A program made the position numbers and the translations under genes. Below the pieces are notes generated by a model, which saw only the letters and a program-made list of their open reading frames with translations, made no database searches and was not told where the DNA came from. A stretch of 20,100 nt of DNA from CAYXVU01 sp964468725 (GTDB lineage Bacteria; Acidobacteriota; Blastocatellia; UBA7656): positions 1 through 20,100 of the forward strand of contig CAYXVU010000101.1 in the NCBI GenBank assembly GCA_964468725.1, read 5' to 3'. Positions 1 to 8,700 of this stretch are shown here, in pieces. How positions within the stretch are numbered: position 1 is the stretch's first letter; each line of letters starts with the position of its first letter.

Positions 1-15
1 GTCGCCCTTTATCTT

Positions 16-1014
16 TTATCCGGCTTGTGCCTGCACAGCCGTAATAGCCACCGCATCGCGGATGTCTTCGGCTTTGCAGCCTCGAGACAAGTCGTTGGCA
101 GGCTTTGCCAACCCTTGCAAAATCGGCCCCACTGCCGTCGCGCCTGCCAATCGCTCAACCAACTTGTAGGCGATGTTGCCCGCTTCCAAGTTCGGAAAGA
201 TCAAGGTATTCGCCCGTCCGGCGATCAGACTGCCCGGCGCTTTGCTGGCGGCGACCGCAGGAACCAACGCCGCATCCACTTGCAATTCGCCGTCGATCAT
301 CAACTGCGGCGCACGCTCTTTGGCAGTGCGGGTCGCTTCGACAACTTTATCAACCAAGCCATCTTTGGCGCTGCCTTTAGTCGAAAACGAGAGCATCGCA
401 ACGCGCGGTATCACGCCGAGCATGGCGCGCGCCGACTCGGCAGAGGCGATGGCGATTTCGGCAAGCTCGGAGGCCGTCGGATTGATGACGACACCGCAGT
501 CGGCAAAGATCAACGCGCCCTCTTCGCCGTACTCGCGGTTGGTCGTAACCATGAGAAAAAAGCTCGATACGATTTTGCGTCCGGCTTTCGGGCCGATGCA
601 GCGCAAAGCGGCGCTTACCGTGTGCGCGGTCGTATGCGTCGCGCCCGATACGCTGCCATCGGCTTCGCCTTCGCGCACCATCATATTGCCGAAGTAGAGC
701 GCGTCTTCCATCTGCCGGTAGGCTTCATCAAGGGTCACGCCTTTGGCACGGCGGGCTTCGGCATAGCGCGCCGCATACCGTTTCACGCCTTCCGCGCGGC
801 GATGATTGATAATCGAAACGCCGGTGAGATCGGCCTGTATCTGTGCGGCTTTTTCGCGGATGATCTCTTCGCGGCCAATGAGCGTCAGTTTCGCCAGCCG
901 GTCACGCACACACATGGCGGCTGCGCGAATGGTGCGCTCCTCTTCGCCTTCCGGCAAAACGATATGTTTGGGATCCGCTGCCGCCCGTCCGCGAATCTGT
1001 TCCAACACCTGCAT
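16..1014 (-). CDS. pta: Phosphate acetyltransferase
   Basis: This enzyme interconverts acetyl-CoA plus phosphate and acetyl phosphate plus CoA (EC 2.3.1.8), in the cytoplasmic Pta-AckA acetate pathway. The 332-residue product is the short single-domain form, without the N-terminal DRTGG/P-loop extension of the long enterobacterial type. The PTA/PTB fold is visible throughout: the N-terminal IVLPEGEEERT stretch, SGATHTTAHT near residues 123-132, VVINPTASELAEIA near 175-188, KAPGSLIAGRANTLIFPNLE near 258-277, and NDLSRG near 307-312, whose Ser and Arg match active-site residues known in the family. The ATG is fixed by a GGAGGT site six bases upstream (1021-1026). An acetate kinase gene is not in the window; it could lie beyond the left edge, which is downstream. 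A phosphate butyryltransferase is the alternative, but the motif set fits Pta better. Confidence 0.95.
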   Translation of the reverse strand: MQVLEQIRGRAAADPKHIVLPEGEEERTIRAAAMCVRDRLAKLTLIGREEIIREKAAQIQADLTGVSIINHRRAEGVKRYAARYAEARRAKGVTLDEAYRQMEDALYFGNMMVREGEADGSVSGATHTTAHTVSAALRCIGPKAGRKIVSSFFLMVTTNREYGEEGALIFADCGVVINPTASELAEIAIASAESARAMLGVIPRVAMLSFSTKGSAKDGLVDKVVEATRTAKERAPQLMIDGELQVDAALVPAVAASKAPGSLIAGRANTLIFPNLEAGNIAYKLVERLAGATAVGPILQGLAKPANDLSRGCKAEDIRDAVAITAVQAQAG

Positions 1015-1103
1015 GGCATAACCTCCGGGAAAGTGAAAACCTCAGAATCTGGAATTCAAGCGTCAGAATTAACAGAGAAATTGGTGCAAAACGCCTCTTC
1101 TTT

Positions 1104-1131
1104 CATTCCGGATTCTGACTTCTGGATTCTG
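1104..1131. repeat. Short heptanucleotide tandem repeat
   Basis: Four successive 7-base units (CATTCCG, GATTCTG, ACTTCTG, GATTCTG) lie in the 138-base gap between the M14 peptidase and pta. The reverse-complement unit CAGAATC occurs at 1043-1049 and a variant CAGAATT at 1064-1070, so the two halves could pair. The remainder of this gap shows the pta ribosome binding site and no convincing promoter. Confidence 0.55.
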
Positions 1132-1152
1132 TGCTCTTGCTTTCGTCACTCG

Positions 1153-4100
1153 TCATTTAGTTTTGGGTTTGCCCTTCCAGAGGCGGATGGCGCTGCCCGC
1201 GTTGATCGTCCCGTCAACCGGCACGCCGTAGAGTTCGATGAAGTAACTGAACTTCTTCGTCGAAACCAACCCGATGACCAATCGCATCGCTACCGTTTCA
1301 TTGGGCGCCAGCAGGTTGTCGCCACCGGCGTTGGTAGATTGCAACGCGCCGATGATGGATTTGCTCTTCGCATCCCGTGACAGCAAGACATGATCGCGAT
1401 TGACCTCGCTGACCCGTAGAAAGGGGTTGGCGATGGTCACATTGCTGCGATTGGTTACTGTAAGGTTGAGGATCAACCGCGTCGTGCCGCTTGAACCGGC
1501 CGAGCCGTCCGCCAGTTCGTCCGACCAACTTTCGTTGAGCAGTTCGGATGAGGTGAAGAGTATGCTGATGCCGCTCGTAACATTGGCGCCGATGGTGAAG
1601 AGGTTGGCGTTGGTGCTAGCGAGCGTATTACCCGCCTGATCGCGCGCCGAAACGATGAAGGTCGCTTTCGTCGTCGCCGCGCGCGGCAAGGTGACGGTCA
1701 CGCGGTCGGCGGTGGCCGCTATGGCTCCGACAAGGCGCGAGAAGTCCGAACCGCCATCGGTTGACAGCCAGACCTCTTGCTCGGCAGGAGAAAAGATTGA
1801 GCGGCCAAACACCGTCCAAGCTACCGAGACGGAATCGCCGCCTGCAAAGCGTTCATCACCGCGCGGCGTGCCGACCAGAATGCTCGGTCGCTCATCGCGC
1901 AGCGTGGGTGACAGAATGTGATTGGTGTCCGCACCGCCTGTATTTCCTTCGCCCCCTGCGTCTTCGTAGTCACGCCACTGATTGGTGCCGACGCCATAAG
2001 TGGCTAACGTCTGCGGTTTTCCATCGAGCGACAAGGCCGCGCGGTCATGCGCCGCTATTGAAAATTGCCAAGCCGAAAGGTTGTCATCGAGCGCCGGAAT
2101 GGTCGCTTCGCCAATCCAGGTATCGTCTTGGTAAATCGTTTTGCGCCATCCGAAATTGCCCTCTATCGGCATGAGCGACAGTTCTTCAAGGTTATCGCCG
2201 CGTCCGAGGGTGACGCGCATCGGCGTCGTCAAGTCCATCGTCTTGGAGAATCGCAGCCGTAGTTGCAAGCGGCGGCTTTCGAGTCCGAGCACACGATTGT
2301 CGACGATCAACTGTCGCGTGCCGTCGGCTTGCAACTCCGACCAGTGCGCCGAGTAGACGAGTTTGGAGAAGACGCCATCGCTGGTTGCTTGATAGGCTTC
2401 AACGGCTTCGACGATGGGCGGCCCGGTTGCCCAACTCATCAACCATTTGGCTCCTGCCCAGTTTTCGTTGTTAATGGGCGCGATCTGGCTTTCGAAGACA
2501 GCGAAGTTGCCAACTTGAGGCCGCATCTCAACGATGAAAGGAGCCGCAACCTGATTGGCTCCATAGGCATAATCAACCGACGAGCCGGTGGTGGAATAGA
2601 GGTTAAAGGCTTGTCGCGGTTCGTAGGTGCGATGTTCGGCTTTATCAATCTCGACAGACATGCCCGCCGCTAAGGCGGTCAGCGTCTCCGCATCCGGCGG
2701 CGCAAGCGCGTGATAACCCCACGGGTATAAGATCAATTGCGAAAAGTTGTGATAATCGAGTTGCGCCCGAAAGCGCCGGTTGGGGTCGGCCAACAGCGTC
2801 TTGATGGCTTTGATCTCCGGCTCGCTTTCGGGTTGATCGCCGCGATAGACCTCTTCGCGCGGGTCATCGCTGCCGCCGACATCATCTACATAGCGCGGGC
2901 AGGGTTCATCGCCTTCGAGTCGCCACTGAAAGTCATAGTTGCGATTCAGATCGGTGCCGATGCTCGTCGCGCAAGCCTCCGCCGCTGCCGGACGGCGATT
3001 CTTGCGCCACAAGCGCACCGCATTGAGGGAATCATTGGGCGCGCCTTGACTGTAGGTCAGGCCGTCGGGATTGAGAATGGGCACAATCCAAATTTGCAAA
3101 TGATCGACCAGATAGCGCGCTGCATCGTCTTCGGCGTAACGGGTAATCAATTGATTGGCGAAATAGACGGGCGGTTCAACCGAAATCCATTCCCGCGCGT
3201 GATGACAGCCAGTGATGAGCACATCCGGTTTCGTCGGGTCATCGGTTTCCGGTGCACTGCCGATTTTGAGCGCAAAGATTTGCCGCCCTTCATAGCTCTG
3301 GCCGAGGGTGATGAATTTGGCGCGCTCCGGATACTGCTGCGCCAGTTGCGTAAACTCGTTCAAGGTCTCTTCGTAGCTGTGGAACTTCCCTTCGACCGTA
3401 GCAGCCTGCAAACTCGGAGTCTTCAGAGTGGGCAAACCTGCTGCAAACGACTGTCCGAAAAGCTGCGGCGCGACGGCGGCGAATTCAGCGGCAGTGTAGT
3501 AGCCTTCAACCCGATACCCGCGTCGCGTGAAGCGTTCTTCGAGGCGCGCATCGAGAGCCGCAGTCGAATCGCTTGCGCCAACCACATCGAGATAAGCGAG
3601 GCGCGACTCGGTGCGCAGGAGAATGTTTTCGTGGTCGCCGAGCCAGTCGGAATAGCCGCGCGCCGGGCGGGCGCGCGAAGTCAAATCAATGACTGCGATG
3701 CGGACTTGGGTTTGCGGCTCGGCAAGGGCGGAAAGGTAAGCAGGGGTGATGGCTTGCGCTTGTGCATCGCCGCGTTTGGCGGCAGCTTGCCAATCCGCGA
3801 CCGAGTCATACAAAACTTCGACGCGCACGCCTTCGTGGCGTAACTGCTCCAACAAGTAGAAGGGGACAGCGGCAACCGTCTCTCCGCTCCTCTCCGCCCA
3901 GATGACGGCTTGCATGTCGGTCTGTCCAGCCAGCGATAAGAATTCGGCAGACGAGCGGTTGAAGCGCGCGATTTGAGGAATGAACTGTTTGCGAATCAGG
4001 TCGGGCGCATGGGCTCGATAGGCGCGCCACGCTTGACGGCGAAGCGCGGGGTCGGGATTTTTCAGGGCTGCTTGCCAGACTTCGTAGACGCCCGCTTCAT

Positions 4101-4329
4101 CAAGCTCAACAAGCGATGCTAAGGCAGGTTGCAATTGATCGGCGCGACCGGAAGCCAGTTGTGCTGCCAACGCCGCTTGCTGCGGCGTGCGAAAGCGTTG
4201 GACAGGCGCAGCCGCGCGCGTCTGTGCGGCTGCCGGAATCAGGCGATTCGCAACGGCAAGCAGCAACGCACAACTGACAGTCGTTATCCATAGTGCTGCC
4301 GACGATTGAGAAAGAAACCGCTTCATCAT
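1153..4329 (-). CDS. Secreted M14 zinc carboxypeptidase with N- and C-terminal extensions
   Basis: This is a probable exported metallocarboxypeptidase that removes C-terminal residues from peptides. Residues 1-36 look like a signal peptide: MMKR, a hydrophobic core, then a site near AAAQ. Residues about 41-305 form an N-terminal extension with no motif I recognise. The M14 domain spans about 315-635. Zinc ligands are His377 and Glu380 (HHAREW) and His527 (DYHNFSQL); substrate-binding Asn462-Arg463 lies in DLNRNYD; GSSVDYAY sits at 582-589; the catalytic Glu is Glu601 (FIVEMRP). The full catalytic set therefore appears intact. Residues about 650-1058 are beta-rich, with an Ig/FN3-like block near 825-915 (LSTDGG) and a last sandwich near 920-1040, probably for binding or surface display. 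Two adjacent ATGs compete: a GAGG box at 4331-4334 is better spaced for the second (4326). Substrate specificity cannot be read from sequence. Confidence 0.9.
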   Translation of the reverse strand: MMKRFLSQSSAALWITTVSCALLLAVANRLIPAAAQTRAAAPVQRFRTPQQAALAAQLASGRADQLQPALASLVELDEAGVYEVWQAALKNPDPALRRQAWRAYRAHAPDLIRKQFIPQIARFNRSSAEFLSLAGQTDMQAVIWAERSGETVAAVPFYLLEQLRHEGVRVEVLYDSVADWQAAAKRGDAQAQAITPAYLSALAEPQTQVRIAVIDLTSRARPARGYSDWLGDHENILLRTESRLAYLDVVGASDSTAALDARLEERFTRRGYRVEGYYTAAEFAAVAPQLFGQSFAAGLPTLKTPSLQAATVEGKFHSYEETLNEFTQLAQQYPERAKFITLGQSYEGRQIFALKIGSAPETDDPTKPDVLITGCHHAREWISVEPPVYFANQLITRYAEDDAARYLVDHLQIWIVPILNPDGLTYSQGAPNDSLNAVRLWRKNRRPAAAEACATSIGTDLNRNYDFQWRLEGDEPCPRYVDDVGGSDDPREEVYRGDQPESEPEIKAIKTLLADPNRRFRAQLDYHNFSQLILYPWGYHALAPPDAETLTALAAGMSVEIDKAEHRTYEPRQAFNLYSTTGSSVDYAYGANQVAAPFIVEMRPQVGNFAVFESQIAPINNENWAGAKWLMSWATGPPIVEAVEAYQATSDGVFSKLVYSAHWSELQADGTRQLIVDNRVLGLESRRLQLRLRFSKTMDLTTPMRVTLGRGDNLEELSLMPIEGNFGWRKTIYQDDTWIGEATIPALDDNLSAWQFSIAAHDRAALSLDGKPQTLATYGVGTNQWRDYEDAGGEGNTGGADTNHILSPTLRDERPSILVGTPRGDERFAGGDSVSVAWTVFGRSIFSPAEQEVWLSTDGGSDFSRLVGAIAATADRVTVTLPRAATTKATFIVSARDQAGNTLASTNANLFTIGANVTSGISILFTSSELLNESWSDELADGSAGSSGTTRLILNLTVTNRSNVTIANPFLRVSEVNRDHVLLSRDAKSKSIIGALQSTNAGGDNLLAPNETVAMRLVIGLVSTKKFSYFIELYGVPVDGTINAGSAIRLWKGKPKTK

Positions 4330-4449
4330 TCCTCAGATCCCAAAAGGCGATTCCAGTTTTCGGGAGATGTCGAATCAAACGTGCGAGGTCATAGGTTAAA
4401 CGCTAAACGGAGTTGTCGGCAAGAGAAGAACACGTGGTGCGTAAAGTCC

Positions 4450-4484
4450 GCGAGCGCGACTTCGGCCATCGAAGTCGCGCTCGC
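4450..4484. other. Perfect 14-bp hairpin between desaturase and peptidase genes
   Basis: Bases 4450-4463 are the exact reverse complement of 4471-4484, with a 7-base loop; the stem is GC-rich (GCGAGCGCGACTTC). It lies 30 bases beyond the stop of the minus-strand desaturase and upstream of the peptidase start. No T-run follows on the minus strand, so it is a poor intrinsic terminator. An mRNA 3'-end stabiliser or a dispersed palindromic repeat are alternatives. The rest of the 184-base gap shows only the peptidase ribosome binding site. Confidence 0.6.
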
Positions 4485-4513
4485 AAAGATCAGTCGGAGA
4501 GTGAAATTGCCGG

Positions 4514-5392
4514 TCAAGCCCGCGCCAGCAGGTGGGTCGGCGGCATGCGCAAATCCCAAACGATACGCATCCAGGACAAGGTGCGAAGGATGTAATAGCT
4601 CATATCAATCTCCCACCAGTAGAAGCCCTGTTTGACCGAAGCCATATAGTGATGATGATTGTTGTGCCAGCCTTCGCCGCCGGTGAAGAGGGCGATAAAT
4701 AGATTATTGCGGCTATCATCGTCGGTCTCGTAGCGCCGCGTGCCCCATAGATGCGAGAGCGAGTTGACCATAAACGTGCCGTGATACAAGGCTACGGTGC
4801 TGACCGCGCCGCCCCACGCTAAGCCCTGCCAGCCGCCGATGAGATAACAGAGCGCAAAGAGCGGAATCGCCGGAATGATATGCCAGGTGTTAAGCCAGCG
4901 CAGCTCCGGGTATTTGGCGAAATCGCGGATGGCATCCCAATCGGTCGGATCGTATTTGGTGCTGATGATCCAGCCGACGTGCGCCCACCAGAACCCGTTG
5001 AGGCGCGGCGAATGCACATCACCTTCCTGATCGGTATATTTGTGATGGCGGCGATGATGGGCAGCCCACCACAGCGGCCCCTTTTGCAGCGCCGTACAGG
5101 CCAGCGCCGCTAACAGGAATTGAAAAACGCGGCTGGTCTTAAACGTGCGATGTGAGAAGTAGCGATGGTAACCTGCGGTGAGCGCAAACATACGCAGGAT
5201 ATACATGCCCATACAGATGAGCACGGCTTGCCAACTGACGCCGGTGAAAAATACGGTCAGGCAGGCAAGGTGTAAGAGTGCGAAAGGGATGTTGGTATAA
5301 GAGACTTTACGAAAGCTCCCGGTCGGTTGAAGCTCCGATGCCGCGCGTTCCGGTGTCAAAGAGTTTGGTGCAAGCCTAGCTGGTTCGATCAT
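4514..5392 (-). CDS. Membrane acyl-CoA desaturase (delta-9 type)
   Basis: This is a membrane di-iron desaturase that introduces a cis double bond into fatty acyl chains to adjust membrane fluidity. The 292-residue product carries the three family histidine boxes: His76-RYFS-His81 (HxxxxH), His113-RR-His116-His117 (HxxHH) and His243-NN-His246-His247 (HxxHH). NSLSHLWG near 210-217 supplies the further conserved His of stearoyl-CoA desaturases. Hydrophobic stretches at about 34-72, 86-103 and 168-205 fit the paired transmembrane helices. The frame stays open upstream to 5515, but I chose the ATG at 5392 because GGAGGT lies just before it; the upstream 41 codons look like leader sequence. Length and boxes match bacterial delta-9 acyl-CoA desaturases. 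It could act on acyl-CoA or acyl-lipid; no redox partner gene is adjacent. Confidence 0.93.
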   Translation of the reverse strand: MIEPARLAPNSLTPERAASELQPTGSFRKVSYTNIPFALLHLACLTVFFTGVSWQAVLICMGMYILRMFALTAGYHRYFSHRTFKTSRVFQFLLAALACTALQKGPLWWAAHHRRHHKYTDQEGDVHSPRLNGFWWAHVGWIISTKYDPTDWDAIRDFAKYPELRWLNTWHIIPAIPLFALCYLIGGWQGLAWGGAVSTVALYHGTFMVNSLSHLWGTRRYETDDDSRNNLFIALFTGGEGWHNNHHHYMASVKQGFYWWEIDMSYYILRTLSWMRIVWDLRMPPTHLLARA

Positions 5393-5487
5393 TTTACCTC
5401 CAGCCTGCATCCTAGCAGGTGAGTGCAATCCTCGAAAAGAAAAAACTCGGTTGCGCAGCCCGGTCGGAGGAATTTTTTTGCCGTTCA

Positions 5488-5500
5488 CATTACGGTAATG
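5488..5500. promoter_or_regulatory. Short palindrome, possible operator
   Basis: CATTAC and GTAATG flank a single central base, giving a perfect 6-bp inverted repeat about 95 bases upstream of the desaturase start. Its size suits a dimeric regulator. No cognate regulator is visible in the window, and a 6-bp arm can occur by chance. Confidence 0.25.
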
Positions 5501-5519
5501 CGGTGGGTGTATCATCGCT

Positions 5520-5548
5520 TTGCCTGCGGTGAAGAGTTGGTATACAAT
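5520..5548 (+). promoter_or_regulatory. Sigma-70-like promoter candidate for the nuclease gene
   Basis: TTGCCT (5520-5525) and TACAAT (5543-5548) are separated by exactly 17 bases and match the sigma-70 consensus at four and five of six positions. A start near 5555 would give a leader of about 185 bases that contains the hairpin at 5671-5701. Promoter preferences of this phylum are not well matched to E. coli, so this is a candidate only. Confidence 0.4.
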
Positions 5549-5670
5549 CCGGCTTCCCGTAAACGGAAATCTTTCTCAGCAAGAAGTTTTACCGACCGCA
5601 GCGACGGTTTTCGCGGCGGCACGGTTTCATCAGCATCGCTTTACGAAAAGAGTTTGCCTCAGAAAGATCA

Positions 5671-5701
5671 GGCAGAGTTTCGCGCACTGCGAAACTCTGC
5701 C
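5671..5701 (+). promoter_or_regulatory. Perfect 13-bp hairpin in the leader of the nuclease gene
   Basis: GGCAGAGTTTCGC (5671-5683) is the exact reverse complement of 5689-5701, with a 5-base loop. It ends 39 bases before the ATG and 28 bases before the ribosome binding site. No T-run follows, so a classic terminator or attenuator is unlikely. It may stabilise the mRNA or be a mobile palindromic repeat. Confidence 0.55.
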
Positions 5702-5740
5702 ACATCCCCATAAAATCACAAACCTGAGCAGGAGAAAACC

Positions 5741-8700
5741 ATGCGCCCAATCAAACGATTCGTGAACCGCTATACGATGAGCTTTGCGCTCTTCGCCCTC
5801 TTATCTACTTCGCTTTTACTGTGGAGCAATCCGTTTAAGAAATCCGTTCTCGCCAGTTATCCCGCGCCGCTGTCGCCCGCGCCTATGGCCGCGCCAACTG
5901 AGCTTTTCTTTTCGGAATATATCGAAGGTTCATCGAATAATAAGGCGATTGAGATTTACAACGGCACCGGATCTGCCATCAATCTCGCCACAGAAAACTA
6001 TGTCTTGCAGCAATTCTTCAATGGCTCCACCACGGCTGGACTGAATATCAGCCTCACCGGAACGGTTGCCGCTGGCGATGTCTATGTCGTCGCGCAAGCT
6101 TCGGCTGCCGCCGCGATTCTCGCGCAAGCCGACCAGACTAGCGGCAGCGGTTTCTTCAACGGTGACGATGCCATCGTGCTGCGCAAAGGCGGCACGAGCG
6201 GAACGATTGTCGATGTCATCGGCCAAGTCGGCAACGATCCGGGTACGGAATGGGGAACCGGACTGACTTCGACCGCTGACAACACGCTCCGCCGCAAAGC
6301 CGCGATTTGCGCGGGCGATACCAATCCTAGTGACCCGTTCGATCCGGCAATCGAATGGGATGGGTTTGCCACCGATACCTTCGACGGGTTAGGCAGCCAT
6401 ACAGCGACGTGTGGCGGCGGGAACATCATCTCGATTAACGATGTGCCCGTGACCGAAGGCGACAGCGGCACGGTCACAGCTACGTTTACGGTGAGCCTCA
6501 CCGCGCCTGCCGGAGCGGGCGGCGTCACCTTCGACATCGCCACCCAAGATAACACCGCAACCGTTGCCAATAACGATTACGTGATGAAATCGCTCACCGG
6601 CCAAAACATTCCGGCGGGCAGCTCGACCTACGCTTTCAGTGTCACAGTCAACGGCGATATGATGGTCGAGCCGAATGAAACGTTCTTCGTCAACGTTACC
6701 AACATCACCGGCGCAACCGCAGGCGACACGCAGGGGTTGGGAACGATCAATAACGACGATGTGACAATAACGCCCATCCACGATATTCAAGGCCCCGGCG
6801 CATCGTCACCGATTGTTGGCGCTAGCGTCACGACAAGGGGTATCGTCACCGGGCGTAAGAGCAACGGCTTCTTTATACAAGAGCCGGACGCAACAGTTGA
6901 CGCTGACCCGATGACCTCGGAAGGCATCTTCGTCTTTACCAGCAGCGCGCCGCCCGCTGCCGCCGCTGTCGGCAATCTTGCGCAAGTCACCGGCACTGTC
7001 GCCGAGTTTGTGCCCACCGCAGACCCCCTGCAACCGCCGCTGACGGAACTCACTTCGCCAAGCGTCGTGCAAATCTCAACCGGCAATCCCTTGCCTGCGG
7101 CGATTCCCTTGACCGCGACCTTCCCCAATCCGGCGGGCGTGTTCGACCAACTGGAACGCGTCGAAGGCATGCGCGTGAGCGCCGCCTCGCTGACTGTCGT
7201 CGGCCCCTCGGCGGGCAATCTCTCGGAAGCCAACGCGACCTCGACAGAGAGAGGAGATTTCTCTTGCGTCATCACCAGCGTAGCGCGCCCCTTCCGCGAA
7301 CCCGGCATACAAGCCCCCGACCCCGCGCCGATGGGAACGATTCCGCCCATTCCGCGTTTCGATACCAATCCCGAAACCATCGTTGTAGACAGCAACGGGC
7401 TGACCGGCACAACCGCCATCGCGGCGAGCACCGGCGCGGTCTTAACCAACATCGTCGGGCCGCTCGATTATGGCTTCCGACGCTACACCATCCTGCCCGA
7501 GGTAACGATTGCCTCGCTAACCGGTGGGATGACGCCAACTGCCGTCAACTCGACGCAGAGCAATGAATTCACCGTTGCGGGCTTCAACCTGCAACGTTTC
7601 TTCGATATGGTAGACGACCCGGGCATAAGCGATGTCGCCTTGACGGTGACCGCTTTCAACAACCGTTTGAACAAAGCCTCGCTGGCGATTCGCAATTTCC
7701 TCAACACCCCGGACATCCTCTGTGTCGTCGAAGTCGAAAACCTTACTGCGCTGCAAGCCATCGCCAACAAGATCAACACCGATGCCGGTATGGCCAACCC
7801 CATGTACACGGCACACCTCATCGAAGGCAACGACATCGGCGGCATTGATGTGGGCTTTTTGATCAAAACCTCCGTCGTCACTGGGGCGACGCCGCGCGTT
7901 ACGGTCGGCAGCGTCGTACAAGAGAATGCCGGAGAGTTATTCGTCAATCCCAACTCTTCGACCGAATTATTGAATGATCGCCCGACGCTCAGGCTCGAAG
8001 CGACCATCAACTTCGCCAACGGCGCAGCCTTTCCGATAACCGTGCTGGTCAATCACCTGCGCTCTCTCAATGGCGTTGACGACCCCGGCCCCGGCTCCAA
8101 CGGTTGGCCGACGGCGGGCGAACGAGTGCGCGCCAAGCGGCAAAAACAGGCCGAATCACTTGCCAACCTCATACAAGCCTTGCAGATGGCGAATCCGAAT
8201 AAACCGATGGTGGTGATCGGCGATTTCAACGCTTTCGAATTCAATGACGGCTACGGCGACTCGATGAATGTCATTCAAGGCACGCCGCCGCCCGACAACC
8301 AAACCGTCGTACCGGGCGATGGCATTGATCTGGTCAATCCCAATCTCGACAATCTGTTTGACACTGCGCCTGCCGCCGAACGCTACTCCTTCGTCTTCGA
8401 CGGCAACGCGCAATCGCTCGATCATCTGCTGGTCAATGCAGCGATGATTGCCAACACTTCAGCGCAGCGCGTTGAGCATCCGCGCATCAATGCTGACTTC
8501 AACGACACGGCGCGCAATGACCCGAACTCCGCTTTGCGCTTATCCGATCACGACCCCATCGTCGGCTTCTTCGCCTTGCCCAACTGCGAAATCACCTGCC
8601 CGTCGCCCGTCACGCAAGGCAATGACACAGGCCAGTGCGGAGCCGTTGTCACGTACACGAGCCCAACGACGAGCGGCAATTGTACGTCGGTCAGTTGTTC

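Larger units (their letters stand above)
5393..5740. other. Divergent intergenic region, 348 bases
   Basis: This region separates the minus-strand desaturase from the plus-strand nuclease gene. It holds the desaturase ribosome binding site (5394-5399), a 13-base palindrome at 5488-5500 with 6-bp arms (CATTAC/GTAATG) around one base, a promoter candidate reading right at 5520-5548, a perfect hairpin at 5671-5701, and an AGGAG site at 5730-5734. Open frames here are short and lack recognisable content. I see no convincing promoter for the desaturase. Confidence 0.6.

Noticed and set aside
25..1380. 451-codon open frame on the plus strand
   Set aside because: It is antisense to pta, spans the gap and enters the peptidase gene. 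Its His/Arg/Phe-rich composition with no domain is typical of GC-rich shadow frames.
2737..3843. 368-codon plus-strand frame
   Set aside because: It lies wholly opposite the M14 catalytic domain, whose active-site residues prove the minus frame.
5393..5515. N-terminal extension of the desaturase to 5515
   Set aside because: The ATG at 5392 has a GGAGGT site directly ahead, and the extra residues do not match the family.
6787..7452. 221-codon minus-strand frame
   Set aside because: It is a shadow of the nuclease gene, with a Val/Ala/Pro/Ser-biased composition and no start signal.
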